Positions 22,205 to 33,297 of a stretch of DNA of 64,000 nucleotides are shown here, in pieces. A program made the translations under genes and the position numbers. Position 1 is the stretch's first letter, and each line of letters begins with the position of its first letter. The DNA is from Pieris napi. Taxonomy: Eukaryota > Arthropoda > Insecta > Lepidoptera > Pieridae. The stretch is taken from assembly GCF_905475465.1 (NCBI RefSeq), contig NC_062240.1, positions 9,935,001-9,999,000 of the forward strand, read 5' to 3'. A model generated the notes under the pieces. The model saw only the letters and a list, made by a program, of their open reading frames with translations. It searched no databases and was not told the origin of the DNA.

Positions 22205-22425
22205 ACGTATAGGACTGTCGCAACGGCGGTGGGCAGGCACCATAGCGCCCATGGATAAGAACCGATGGGCCCGCAGGCTCCTTAAACGGAGACCTTGTTC
22301 TACCAAAGACCATTCGGCTGCCCATCGAGTAGGTGGACGGACGCCAGTGCAAGGCACACTAGAGGAAAAAAATGTAAATGAAGGAGGTCGTCCAGAAATG
22401 GACTAAAAAAAGAGGATTATGATGA
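22205..22425 (+). mobile_element. RTE-type LINE C-terminal fragment
   Basis: The plus strand reads RRWAGTIAPMDKNRWARRLL then KRRPCS, resembling the end of RTE endonuclease-RT proteins. It is followed by GAAGGAGGTCGTCCAGAAAT and ends near the Helitron. Confidence 0.62.
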
Positions 22426-22433
22426 TGGTGTAA

Positions 22434-22815
22434 TCTTCTTATTATATATATAAATAACGTGTCACGTTGTTTGTCCGCTATAGACTCCTTAACTACCGAA
22501 CCGATTTCATTCAAATTTGCACACTGTGTGCAGTTTGATCTAACTTAAAAGATAGGATAGCTTACATCTCAATTTATACCCGCAATATTATTTTATTGCA
22601 AAATATTTGTTTATTATTTGATAGTCACAATTCTAACAGATGGCGCTGTGTTGAAAGTACCATCGTTTCACATAATTTACAATTTAATGGCATTACCACC
22701 AAAAAAGCATGGTGGTCCCCATGACTGGTGTTCTCCTACCGTTTCCCTTGAATAGGTTACTACTATGTAATATATCTAAAACCTTAGCCACAGCAACGCT
22801 TGGCCGGTCTGCTAG
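22434..22815 (+). mobile_element. Non-autonomous Helitron, second subfamily, copy 2
   Basis: About 380 bp, close copy of the element at 15980, sharing ACGTGTCACGTTGTTTGTCC, TCTAACAGATGGCGCTGTG and the CTAG end at 22812-22815. Confidence 0.78.
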
Positions 22816-25453
22816 TTTATAATTATTTGTCAATCCTATAGTAGTTAATATCCTGTTATCCATAGAGAGACATGGGGCAGGGACATTTTGTGCTTATTTT
22901 ATTTTCATTAACCTTTTTGAAACTCTAAACGGCCTACACGCGCAGCATTATCAACAAAGCTACAAAAGATATTTATGAACTTTCCCGAAGAAAATTTAAT
23001 TTTTCGTTCGATCATAAACTGTTCGCTCCGATAACGTTGAGGGATCGTGGCGCGGGATACAATTGATGGGCCGAGTACGTGCTGTGCCTCTTGACGCTTT
23101 ACGGATAATGATAAAATGATTTGTAATAGTTCAACTAACACGGCGGTCTTATATCGATAAAATCTGGGAGAATCGCACGATTCAGTAGCAATTTTGCAAC
23201 TGTCACTAGCAAATAGATGTTACGGGGCATAATCGCTTGTTACGAGTAGCTCACACTTTCTGAGCATTCATGTACCTATGTAAAAATGAAATTCAAAGCT
23301 ATTTTACTGTTCTAATTCGCCTTAGTCTTAACTCTACTAGGTATAGTATTAAATTCTAGAAAGCATCAGTTTGCTTCTTTACAGTGGTTTCAGAATTAAT
23401 AAACCAACTATAATTAGCATAACAAGAAGTGCATCACATTTTATCAACATGTTGCTATAATATATAAATATAATATAAAATATTCACATAATAAGAACGT
23501 ACGTGCGTTTATATGTTATAGATTTAAAACTATTATCAATAACACTGTCGTAAAAATCTCCTTTTAATTTCAAATTTCACATTCAATCAATATCCTTCCA
23601 TTAGTTATAAAATATGCGATTACAATTATTACTATCAAAACATTGGTAATAAGCAGTTGCATAGATTAAAAAAACCGAATGTGTTACGTCATCGATCCTA
23701 ATCTGTGGTCATAGTCACGTGCGCCAGACAATTTACTGAGAGGCATTTTATCCTGTAAATTGTCTATGGTGTGATTGATGATACGATCATGAATAGACCT
23801 AAATCGAATATAAATTTAGCATATATGTATGTCGCACATATAAAACCGTCTTCGGTATAAGGTGTTTCAGTTTTATTTTAATATTTATAAAAGTTATGTA
23901 AGTCATTAGGGTTTAACCAAATTGTATATTTTGTTTAATTTTAATATGAATTTGCAGGAACGATCTTTATTTAAAAACAAAAATATTTAACATTTTCTTC
24001 CTTGTGTTTTAAATGCATTGTACCTAATTTACTTTCTTATGTGCCTAGTGAAGTGCGCTGTAAACAGGTGCCTCATCACAGTAATTTTGTGATGGTGGAG
24101 CAAAAGCTGAGAGCATCTCCCTCAAAGGAGTGTGCTAAACTTTAGTGCACATACTTCTATTTATGCCACCATACATACTTACTAGTGGAATAAATGTCTG
24201 GTTTTAAAATTATAAATATATCGCCGGGAATCAAACTTGGACATGAACGTCACGGCGTCACCATAGCCAATAGATACAATAATTTATCCGATACTTCTCT
24301 CAATCTGTACTAAGTATTGTGTGTATTTCACGGCCCTTTGTTTTTCACACCCATTTATAAGTAAATTGGAACAATACAAAGGCTCTTAAATTAAATCAAA
24401 TGATGGTCCCTTCACGGTTATCACCAAAAGGATAGACCTAAAACGGAAAGCTGTATTTGATTATGTGGCGATTTACGAATTGGTGATTAAAGCTCTATGT
24501 ACCTTGTCACATATTAATATATTTAGTAAATGGTACACAAACTTCACAACAAAGGGGAACACAGAATATTTTAATTAAATCAACAACGTTTGGGTGTGCC
24601 ACAGAAATAATAGGCATAGATAAAGATAGGATATAAAGACATGGCGCGAAATGCAATACAGTTTTGACGTATGGCACTCGGGCTTTGGGCAAAGTCCCGT
24701 TTTTTAATCATAGACAAAGTGTGTAATTTTATATACTCCTAATTGGTTTGATAAATAAAGGCTGGTAAAAAAAAGGTAAAAAGATATCTGTGTCTGAAGA
24801 AAATTATTACTATTTCTTCTGTACATATATTTTTTTTATTTCATCAGAATCAATTTCAGAACTCATGGTTCGGCCGTATGCTTTTTTTAGCCGGAAAGAA
24901 GGATCATAATTTTCTCTATGTTAAATTTAATATAAATTTGTGACCCATGTGGAATGCAATTATTCCCTGGATACGTTGATACCCAAAAGCAAGATCCTTA
25001 TACTCATTATAAATTGCTATTCGTCATAAATTTATACGGTCCAGTGTATAATTTAAAAAAAACATAGGAAATTTATTTTTAACACAAATATCCAATACTC
25101 TAACTTAACTAACTCAAACGTAAAACTTTGTTTCATTTATTTTCCCAATATCCATACAATATATAAGTATTTAAGTATTACAAAATGGCTGAATATAATT
25201 TGGCAAAGCCCTAGTGGACTTTACAGCTAACATTACAGTAAGACTAGCCGTAATCTACAGTTTCAGCTTAGCAATTCCTACTGCGGGTAATAGGGTTATC
25301 CCTGACACTATAAATATTATTATTATTATTGAGGTCAAAATGATCAAATTTTATACAAGAAACATCGTCAGCACGCTGTAACATCAAATAGAGACAGCTA
25401 TCCCGGCGAATCTTACGATTTCCTGTCACATACAAAATCTATAAAGTGTAAAC
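22816..25453. other. Intergenic DNA without supported genes
   Basis: No coding sequence or clear element ends recognised. Short ORFs at 22908-23141 and 24507-24692 (minus) look like chance. Confidence 0.45.
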
Positions 25454-25612
25454 GCCGATTTACATTATCTTAGTGTTTAGGAGAGTGCTTTAGGATAGTA
25501 CTTTAGTTGAAACATGTAAACGCTACTTGCTTTAGTAAACGCTACGCTAAAGAACTTGCCTTTCAAGTTGTACTAAAGCACTCTCCTAAACACTAAGATA
25601 ATGTAAATCGGC
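25454..25612. mobile_element. 159-bp MITE with perfect 40-bp inverted ends
   Basis: GCCGATTTACATTATCTTAG at the left is matched exactly by CTAAGATAATGTAAATCGGC at the right. The 40-bp arms show no mismatch, which suggests recent activity. The flanking duplication is unclear. Confidence 0.75.
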
Positions 25613-26159
25613 CTTAATGGTTTAATGGCGCCGCATGCTTGATTGACATTACCCTTCCATTCTCGTTTATTCAGTTTGTGTATTAAACGTTATGTTTTGT
25701 CCATATCAAATCTTATCATTAGGTATTTCTCCACGGTTAACATTATGATAAGCGTGCAATTTCGATAGTAAAACGCGCACATTAGGTACCTATACAAATT
25801 CACTGTAATAATTCATATGCTATAACCAAATTATTTACAATTAATCTGTGATGAAAAATGGACTTGGTGGACATGTTATATAGAGACCTTTCGCTGAGTC
25901 TTTGTCGCAAATTTAAATTATTTTCTTTTGCATTGTTATTTTTCTACACAATTATGTATTTACATTGTATATTTGCCTTGGGTTGCGAATTTGTGGGGCT
26001 CTGGGCATTACTACTTAGTTAATTTTGTGTAACGGTGCGCGCGCATCGTAAAATTTCACTCTCATCAATTTTTCATAACGCGCCTAAAGAAGTATAACTT
26101 CAAAAATAGGACAATAAAATATTTGATCTATTTAATATGACATAGTGTTTGTGTATACA

Positions 26160-26540
26160 GCATTATTATTATTATTAAAGCTTTATTAATCAATACAAAA
26201 ATTGGTTAGTTTACATTCCTTAATATTAGTACAATTTGTTGTGTTAGTATTAGTTTAAAAAAAAAAATTAAGTTAGATTCCTTTTTTTCTTTTTTGGAGG
26301 TCTAGTTTGATTTGGCACCTTTCAGAGTAAAAGCCTCCTCCATATTCTTCCATTTCTCTTTGTCTTGAGCAACATTCATCCAGTTTTTTCCCGCTAGTTC
26401 TATATTGTCATCTGTCCATCTTTTCTTTTGTCGTCCTATGCATCTCTTTCCAGTAGGTCCAGTCCATTTTGTTATATCTAGTGTCCATCTTTTATGCCGC
26501 GCTCTAGCAATATGACCTGCCCATTATACAGCATTATACT
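26160..26540 (-). mobile_element. RTE-type LINE 3' fragment (block 1)
   Basis: The minus-strand translation gives RWTPDVIKWTGPTGK-like and RCIGRQKKRWTDD followed by NWMNVAQDKEKWKN-like words, the usual C-terminus of RTE LINE ORFs, then an AT-rich 3' UTR. Confidence 0.7.
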
Positions 26541-26624
26541 GTACAACATTATTGCAGAAGAATTTGACAGATGTGTAGTTATGTTAGGTATATAAATTAT
26601 AAAGAAAAAAAAATTTTTTTTTAA

Positions 26625-26702
26625 ATCCATTAGTGCACAGCAATGATACGAACTCATGACCTCCGGGTGCACACAGGACCACGCCCAAGCCACTTGGCAA
26701 AC
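26625..26702 (-). mobile_element. tRNA-like SINE head (block 1)
   Basis: On the minus strand it reads GCCAAGTGGCTTGGGCGTGG, GAGGTCATGAGTTCGTATC and TGCACTAATGG, like a SINE head with decayed A and B boxes. It also occurs in block 2 at 43975. Confidence 0.6.
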
Positions 26703-27286
26703 TTCTTTCTTATTCTTTCAACATCTATCATTTTGAATAAGTCTGATATCCCCTTATATCTATTTCGTGTAAATGTATTTCTGCAGGCATACAATCTGTA
26801 AAAAGGAGATCCTTTTCTTACTCTTCTTTTTCAATCAAAAATATTTCTGCGATGTTCCTCAACGCATATTACCAAGAAAATCAGCACTAATAAGTAGAGA
26901 ACTAATATTTAAATGAGACAAACAACGACTAACTTCATAATTCAAGTAGTTTCGAATCCATTTCACTTCAGCTTTCATGGCCTACCAACATTGTCCAAAT
27001 ATTGAGATGAAGCTATACCTGACTGTATTACAAGTTACTATTTATCGCACAATATTATGTACTTTAATATTCTAAAAGCCTAAACTTACTAGAGAAAATT
27101 TATGCTTTTAGAATAATGTAAAACATTAAGTTGACAATACAATAATTAAATTTTCCAGACTGAACAATTTACGATTACGATTTATGACTTAGTTACCTTA
27201 TTTTTCAATAAGCGTATCGATAAAAAATATCAGCATTAAACATTAACGAGTTTTTGTTTTGTCATTAATACCGTAATATTTAAAGG

Positions 27287-27317
27287 TATATAAACCATAA
27301 CTTTTAAAGAAATCAGT
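27287..27317 (+). promoter_or_regulatory. Core promoter of I29 block copy 1 (TATA plus initiator)
   Basis: TATATAAA at 27287-27294 and an arthropod initiator TCAGT at 27313-27317. The TATA start and the initiator A are 28 bp apart, normal for a TATA promoter. Confidence 0.7.
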
Positions 27318-27339
27318 GCATTCAGTAAATAGTCTTACA

Positions 27340-27645
27340 ATGATTCGCATAATTTGTGTCTTGTTCGTAGCTGCGTTGGTGAGTTCTGCGCCAGAAAAAA
27401 AACCACATTACGATATAAACAACGCTCCGGCCTTGTTCGAAAAATTCATCAAAGACTATAACAAACACTACAAAGATGCTGCAGATCGTGTAGAACACTA
27501 TATAGCGTTTGTAAATAATTTAATAAAAATAAATGAATGGAACAGCCACAATTACCCAGGGTCCACTTTCGACATAAATGGGTTGTCGGATTATACCCCT
27601 GAGGAAGAGCACAATATTATGAACGGGTTTAAACATTATCCTTAA
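27340..27645 (+). CDS. Secreted inhibitor-I29 domain protein, block copy 1
   Basis: 101 residues. The signal peptide is MIRIICVLFVAALVSSA and the mature part starts PEKKPHYD. The I29 helix NAPALFEKFIKDYNKHYKD is followed by F57, N60, I64 and N68 of the ERFNIN motif. In the GNFD motif only N80 and D84 remain (DINGLSD). The ATG at 27340 is chosen because the signal peptide starts there and the context TACAATG is identical in all three block copies. A TATA box lies 53 bp upstream. The stop is followed 12 bases later by a GTAAGT donor, so the 3' UTR is probably spliced to an exon at 31307. Its intron has been invaded by a MITE and a LINE. Confidence 0.87.
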   Translation: MIRIICVLFVAALVSSAPEKKPHYDINNAPALFEKFIKDYNKHYKDAADRVEHYIAFVNNLIKINEWNSHNYPGSTFDINGLSDYTPEEEHNIMNGFKHYP

Positions 27646-27706
27646 ACTTCATAGAACGTAAGTATTTTATATTTATATTAATTGATGACTCATTTTAAAG
27701 CCCTTA

Positions 27707-28423
27707 GGGTCGATTCGACCAAACTTCAATTTATACACGAGTAACTATTCCAAGGATAATCTATTCCATGATTTTAATCTCGAGTAAATCCATAGTCGTT
27801 TGTCCACGTAATCGATAGTATAATTGCGCTAGGAATAACAATACGCGAATAGCAAGAGAATGGTGAACGAAAATAAAACTCGGCAAATAAATGTTGTTCT
27901 ACAACGGGACAGTGTAAGAGCATACATCATGTCAACTCGATTTTGCCGTATTATAGTGTGAAAAAGTAGCTTTTAACAGGTGTCAAACGACAACAAAAAG
28001 TTTTTATTTCTTGTTTGTTTGAGGCTTTCGTTTAAAAAGGAACTTCTGTTGAGCCCAGTTGAATTTCATTCTAATATTATAGAAAATAAAAAATCTAAAA
28101 ACAAATAAATAAATAATAAATTGTTTAAACGTTTCATTATACAATGCTAGACTATTAATTTAGTGCGTTGCGTTGACTTGAAATTAAAACACAGAATACA
28201 TATTTGTGAAATGACAGAAATCAGCTGATTGGACTGACTGACGCCATTAAATTATTCTAGGAAAAGCTGTTATTCCGTGCGAAACGGCGGTATAGTAGAA
28301 ATTCCCGAATAAGCCCACTATTCTTAGAATATGTAGTTGGTAAAACGTAAAATTGATTTACTCTCGATTAACTGACGATTTATTCTAAGATTAAGATTTA
28401 CTCTTGTTTGGTCGAATCGACCC
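27707..28423. mobile_element. 717-bp Harbinger-like MITE inside the I29 copy 1 intron
   Basis: The inverted ends are GGGTCGATTCGACCAAAC and GTTTGGTCGAATCGACCC. They are flanked by TTA on both sides (27704-27706, 28424-28426). Block 3 has the single-TTA empty site (CACTTAGACAAAC). A 3-bp TWA duplication is the PIF/Harbinger hallmark. No ORF was found inside. Confidence 0.8.
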
Positions 28424-28990
28424 TTAGACAAACAGGCAATCTACGACCCAGTTTGCGCGGGAAATGTTAAAAAAATTCCGAGTGATGCTGTCAATGTAAT
28501 AGCGATTCTATATGATAAGACTCGGAACCTCAAGGAAACTAATTAGAAATTATTATTATATTAAGCCGATTATTATACTATACAACTTTTAAATCAATTT
28601 AAACTACACAAAACACTTTTAAATCAATTTTCCTTCAGTTTTATATTTTAACTTTTTGGTTTAATTTCTTTTAATCTCTTCGTGTTTGTTTTGTTTGACT
28701 GAAAGTGCTTGTCACATTAAATCTTGTATTTTATTTTTCTTGTACCAATGTATCAGTATGCCAAACGTTGGCAAGAATTTATAAATAAAATAAATAATAA
28801 AACATACCTAAGCGTAGCACAAAAAATACTAAACATAATATAGAAAAAAATATGTTTTCTTTTTGATATATACGATTTTTATATAATTGCGTTGTAGTAC
28901 CATCTATAAATGTTGATAGTATCGACACTAAGTTAAGCAAAGTATTAAACGCTGATTCATTCATTGATTTGCTGGTTAAACAAAGTATTG

Positions 28991-31105
28991 GTTATTGGTT
29001 AAGATAAGTAAAATCACACCGTTATACAAAACGGGCAGCACTTCGGACCCCACAAATTTTAGACCCATATCTGTGCTGCCGGCTTTGAGTAAAATCTTTG
29101 AAAAAATCATTCTTGAACAATTATGTTACATTTTAATAATAATAAAATTATGCATAGAAAGCAGTATGGTTTTACAAGAGGTCGCTCCACAGCAGATGCT
29201 GGCATTCAATTAATTTCCGAGATTTTAAATGCTTGGGAAAATTCTCATGATGCCATTGGAGTTTTTTGCGACTTATCAAAGGCTTTTGACTGTGTCCATC
29301 ACGAAATCCTAATCAAGAAACTTCAACACTATGGCATTGGCGAAAAAGCGCTAAATCTTGTGGAATCATACCTTAGCGATAGAATTCAAAAGGTAAATGT
29401 AAATGGAGCTATATCACAGGGATCCTCTGTTACTATGGGAGTACCGCAAGGCTCCATACTTGGTCCCTTCTTATTCCTCGTCTATATAAATGTCCTGCCA
29501 TTTCTTGTAAAGGAGCTTCACGAGATAGTACTGTTTGCTGATGACACTTCGCTTTTATTTAAAGTGAAACGACAAAATCCATCACTTGATAACGTAAACA
29601 GTGCCATCTCCAGTGTAGTTCACTGGTTTAATACAAATAATCTTAAGTTAAACGAAAAGAAGACAAAATGTGTTAAATTTGTAACTACAAATGTAAAAAG
29701 TAGTCATTCTCAAATAATAATTAAAGACGAGGAAATAGACTTTGTTGATAATGCGGTGTTCTTGGGAATTACTTTAGATAGTAAACTCCAGTGGGGCCGA
29801 CACATAGAAGGTCTTTCGAATAGGCTAAGTTCCGCAGCGTTCGCAGTGAAAAAGATACGCGATCTTACGGATGAGAACACAGCAAAGCTTGTTTATTTCA
29901 GCTATTTTCATAGTATTATGTCATATGGTGTTATTTTGTGGGGTAATGCAGCTGACATTAAATCGATATTTGTATTGCAAAAGCGGGCTATAAGAGCGAT
30001 CTGTGGGTTGTTCCCACGGGAGTCGGTCCGAAGCAAATTTAAGGAATTACATATTTTAACTCTGGCAAGTCAATACATTTATGAGAATATTTTGTATGTG
30101 CGGAAAAATATAGATATCTTTAAAAAGAATAGTAGCTTCCATAATTATAGTACTCGTAATAAAGACAAAATTAGCGCACCAACCAGAAGGCTGCATAAAA
30201 CGAGTAATTCTTTCCAAGGCAATTGTATACGTTTTTTCAACAAAATCCCTAGTGAGATACAAGCGTTGTCAATAAATAAATTTAAATCGTACATTAAAGT
30301 AAAGCTGCTTGCTAAGGCTTATTATAATATAAATGAATATTTAAACGATCCTAGTGCTTGGATATGAGTTGCTCCAGTATGTATTATAGGTAACACGACT
30401 GAATCTCTCGGCTGCATTTCCAGACTCTGGGGCGATCGTCAACATCCACGACTGTTTTAATGTAAAGTGGGAACAAACCGTGATCCATGTGGTATCCAAT
30501 TGTTTCAGTATTATTATTATTTTCTTATGTAGCCAAGTCCACATTTCAAGGATCGTCATGCTCGCTTAAATGTCATTGCTTGTGGCGGCGTCCATGCGTC
30601 GGGTTGTCTCTCTCCCTAAAATATGGCGAGGTGGCCGATGGCTGGCCATGCGTCATACTCGTGAACGGGTGCTACTTGTGGTGACTGGTCGTACTTGAAT
30701 TCGTGTATGCGGTGATGTTAATTATTTCGACTATGTGTTTGCGTGTTGTTCCCACGAGAATGTAAGTGCGTGCTCCTATTTCACCATGCCTCCTGCTGAT
30801 AGGGGACATGTCTTTGTTTTTATTTATGTTATTATTATTAATTACTTAAAAATCATGTGGAACATGGTGTAATGGTTGCAGCTCCTTACAAATGTTGTGT
30901 AGGAGGCAAAAAAAAAAACATGGCGATTAAAAAGAGTGGCGGAGAGTTTATTGCCAGTTCTTCTCTTCCGTTCTACGCCCTTGATTTGAGAACTGGCAGT
31001 AAATGTAAAATTAGAAGCATTAATATTTATTTCTTTAATGACGAATCACAAGTGTACATTGTGTTACCTACGTGAATAAATGATTTTTGAATTTTAAATT
31101 TTTGA
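28991..31105 (+). mobile_element. 5'-truncated jockey/CR1-like LINE with reverse transcriptase
   Basis: It encodes the C-terminal part of a LINE ORF2. NFRPISVLPALSKIFEKII lies in one frame (28995 on). A frameshift near 29122 leads to a 400-codon RT domain with YGFTRGRSTADA, LSKAFDCVHHEIL, GVPQGSILGPFLFL and the catalytic FADDTSLLF, ending at 30367. The 3' UTR ends in a GAATTTTAAATTTTTGAATT-type tail. Block 2 has the empty site (AAAGTATTGAAATCTG), so the insertion came after the duplication; ATTG is shared at both junctions. Truncation and frameshift make it inactive. Confidence 0.88.
29123..30367 (+). pseudogene. LINE reverse transcriptase domain (frameshifted upstream)
   Basis: 414-codon open stretch with RT palm motifs (AFDCVHHE, GVPQGSILGP, FADDTSLLF) and a LINE C-terminal region ending YLNDPSAWI. 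The N-terminal RT residues lie in another frame just upstream (28995-29122), and no endonuclease domain is present. It belongs to the truncated LINE, not to a host gene. Confidence 0.88.
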
Positions 31106-31306
31106 ATTGAAATCTGAATACCCTTAGTCTTGCGGGTAACCGCCAGAGGCTCTGTCATATTGTTTTGGTAATACTTTACTGAAATTTGTATAATTTGGTA
31201 ATTAGTGAGTAATGAGTTGGTACTCACGTTAGAGATATTCCTTTTGTGTGTAGGAGTATTTAAATTCAAGTTCAAATATATATATTAATCAAAATATTAT
31301 TTTCAG

Positions 31307-31480
31307 ATCAACATCATTGAGCCACTTGGAAAAAAGTCTTCAATATTTCTATTATATCTTCAATTATATCTCTGTAACTCAAACTATTCATGTTTTTCCA
31401 AATTTTAAATTGAGAAATTAAAACTGTAGTTGCTGTGACATTTTTTTCGTGAATTATCTGATAAACTCGCCCTCGTTAAA
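31307..31480 (+). other. Probable 3' UTR exon of I29 copy 1
   Basis: The acceptor ATTATTTTCAG precedes ATCAACATCATTGAGCCACT, which is conserved behind the same acceptor at 45519 and 51111. It pairs with the donor at 27658. An AATAAA at about 31494 could serve polyadenylation. The 3' limit is uncertain. Confidence 0.5.
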
Positions 31481-31760
31481 CGAAAATTAGTCAATAAAGC
31501 TTTTTATAAATTTGATAAATACTTAAATGATCTTAATCCTTGGGATTGATTTGCTCCAGTTCAAACAATTTGTATGGCTCAATACTTGGCGATTAAAAAG
31601 AGTGGAGGAAAGTTTCTTGCCAGTTCTTCTTACCCGCTCTACGACCTTGACTTGCGAACTGTTAGTAAATGTAAATTAACAATTAATTTAACTTATTTCT
31701 GAGGATTCAAAAGTGTACTTGTTTACCTATATGAATAAAGATAGTTTGAGTTTGAACCAA
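31463..31760 (+). mobile_element. Old LINE 3' tail, same lineage as the 29-kb LINE (block 1)
   Basis: It codes KLALVKRKLVNKAFYKFDKY and LNDLNPWD then a stop, paralleling the end of the newer LINE, and its 3' UTR shares GCGATTAAAAAGAGTGG. It is also present in block 2, so it predates the duplication. It overlaps the likely 3' UTR of I29 copy 1. Confidence 0.65.
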
Positions 31761-33006
31761 AAATGAATTATATACGTAACACATATAAAGCTCCCATATT
31801 TGAAACGTTGGATTTGACTCAATTAATCTGGTACCTACCCTACCTTCTTCAAATACTAAATTTCGTTCAAGCCAACTGGAGTGGTATGTATTTTATAATT
31901 ATTGCTTTTTGTCTCTAGTACAAAAGAGTTCATGGATCTATGGACTATCTTTCAGTCTTAGCGTTCTTGTAAACATAGCTGATTATGTTTAATTTTCTAA
32001 ACAGTCACAGAGGCACATTACGTTAATGTTAACTATGTAATAATCTCAGGGGAAATCCACGCAAATTAGGTGTGTTTAGTAAATCGTCGGGAGCCACATC
32101 GAATCCTTTTCTTTTGAAAATAAATGAATGAATCCCTCGGTTTCACCCATGTTATCTTATTTAACCCCTTGACATTCTCTTTCATATAATCCTGCTTTCT
32201 AACTCTGGTATTCCCAGGATGTGTAGGTTAGCCAATAATTTTTTTCTCCTGTCTTCAAAAGCCCTGCACTCTTCTGTACAGTTTCGCAGGGCTCTTCACA
32301 AAATAAGCATGTAAATTTGTGTCTATACTATGATTTTATCCTTTACTTTATATACAATTATATTATCATAGTTAATATTTAAGTTTAGGTAGACATATAA
32401 TAATTCTAAGCACTCAGCAAGCAATCTCTTAACAAGGGTAAATAGTTTTTATTTAGCTGTTGTGTTTTTAACTTTAAAAAAGGAGGAGGTTTTTATTTAC
32501 GGATAACTGATTTTGATGTTTCTTTTTTGAATCCAGAAACCAGGATATTAGGATGGCATCGTAGAGAAATCAAGGAGAAAAAATTATTAAATGATTCCTT
32601 CGAAAGTCGGTTTTTGGTAAAAAATATTTAGTTTTTAAGCTTTACTGTAATGGTCATTACCTTTATAAACAAAGAAATCATTTTATTAAGAGCTCCTTAA
32701 CAGCCCAGTAAAATAATACTTAATAATAATAGAAATATGTATTGTTATATTGCTTTTAAACCGCCACCGTGCCATATTCACAGCTTTACTTGACTCGAGG
32801 GTCTGTGGTCAGTCTAAAACATTCACGGATGTAAAGGGCATATTAAATCAAGACGGCTTAATTAAATGTTTTGTTATACCCAAATCTTTAAAAGCACTAA
32901 ACAGAGTTTTTGGGACATAAGGAAGCTTCAACGACCGATGCATTAAACGATAGGATGCATAGCCGGATAGTTAGATACATGGGTAAATATGTATAAAATA
33001 AATAAA

Positions 33007-33297
33007 TAAGTGGCGCTACAATCTCTTTAGATCTTGGCCTCAAATTTCTGAATCTGTTTCATGATAATTTTTAAATCTAATAGGCAAGTAGGTGATCAGC
33101 CTCCAGTGAATGACACACGCCGTCGACTTTTTGGGTCTAAGACATGTCGGTTTCCTCACTACGTTTTCCTTCACCGATTGAGCAAATGTTAAATGCGCAC
33201 ATAGAAAGAAAGTCCATTGGTGCACAGCCGGTGATCGAACCTACGACCTAAGGGATGAGAGTCGCATGCTGAAGCCACTAGGCCAACACTGCTCATG
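33007..33297 (-). mobile_element. tRNA-derived SINE in duplicated block 1
   Basis: Reverse orientation, with the B-box complement GATCGAACC at 33234-33242 and the A-box side at CTAGGCCAACACTGC. Its body includes GTCGACTTTTTGGGTCTAAG. It is absent from the matching place in block 2 (near 46440), so it is younger than the duplication or was lost there. Confidence 0.78.
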
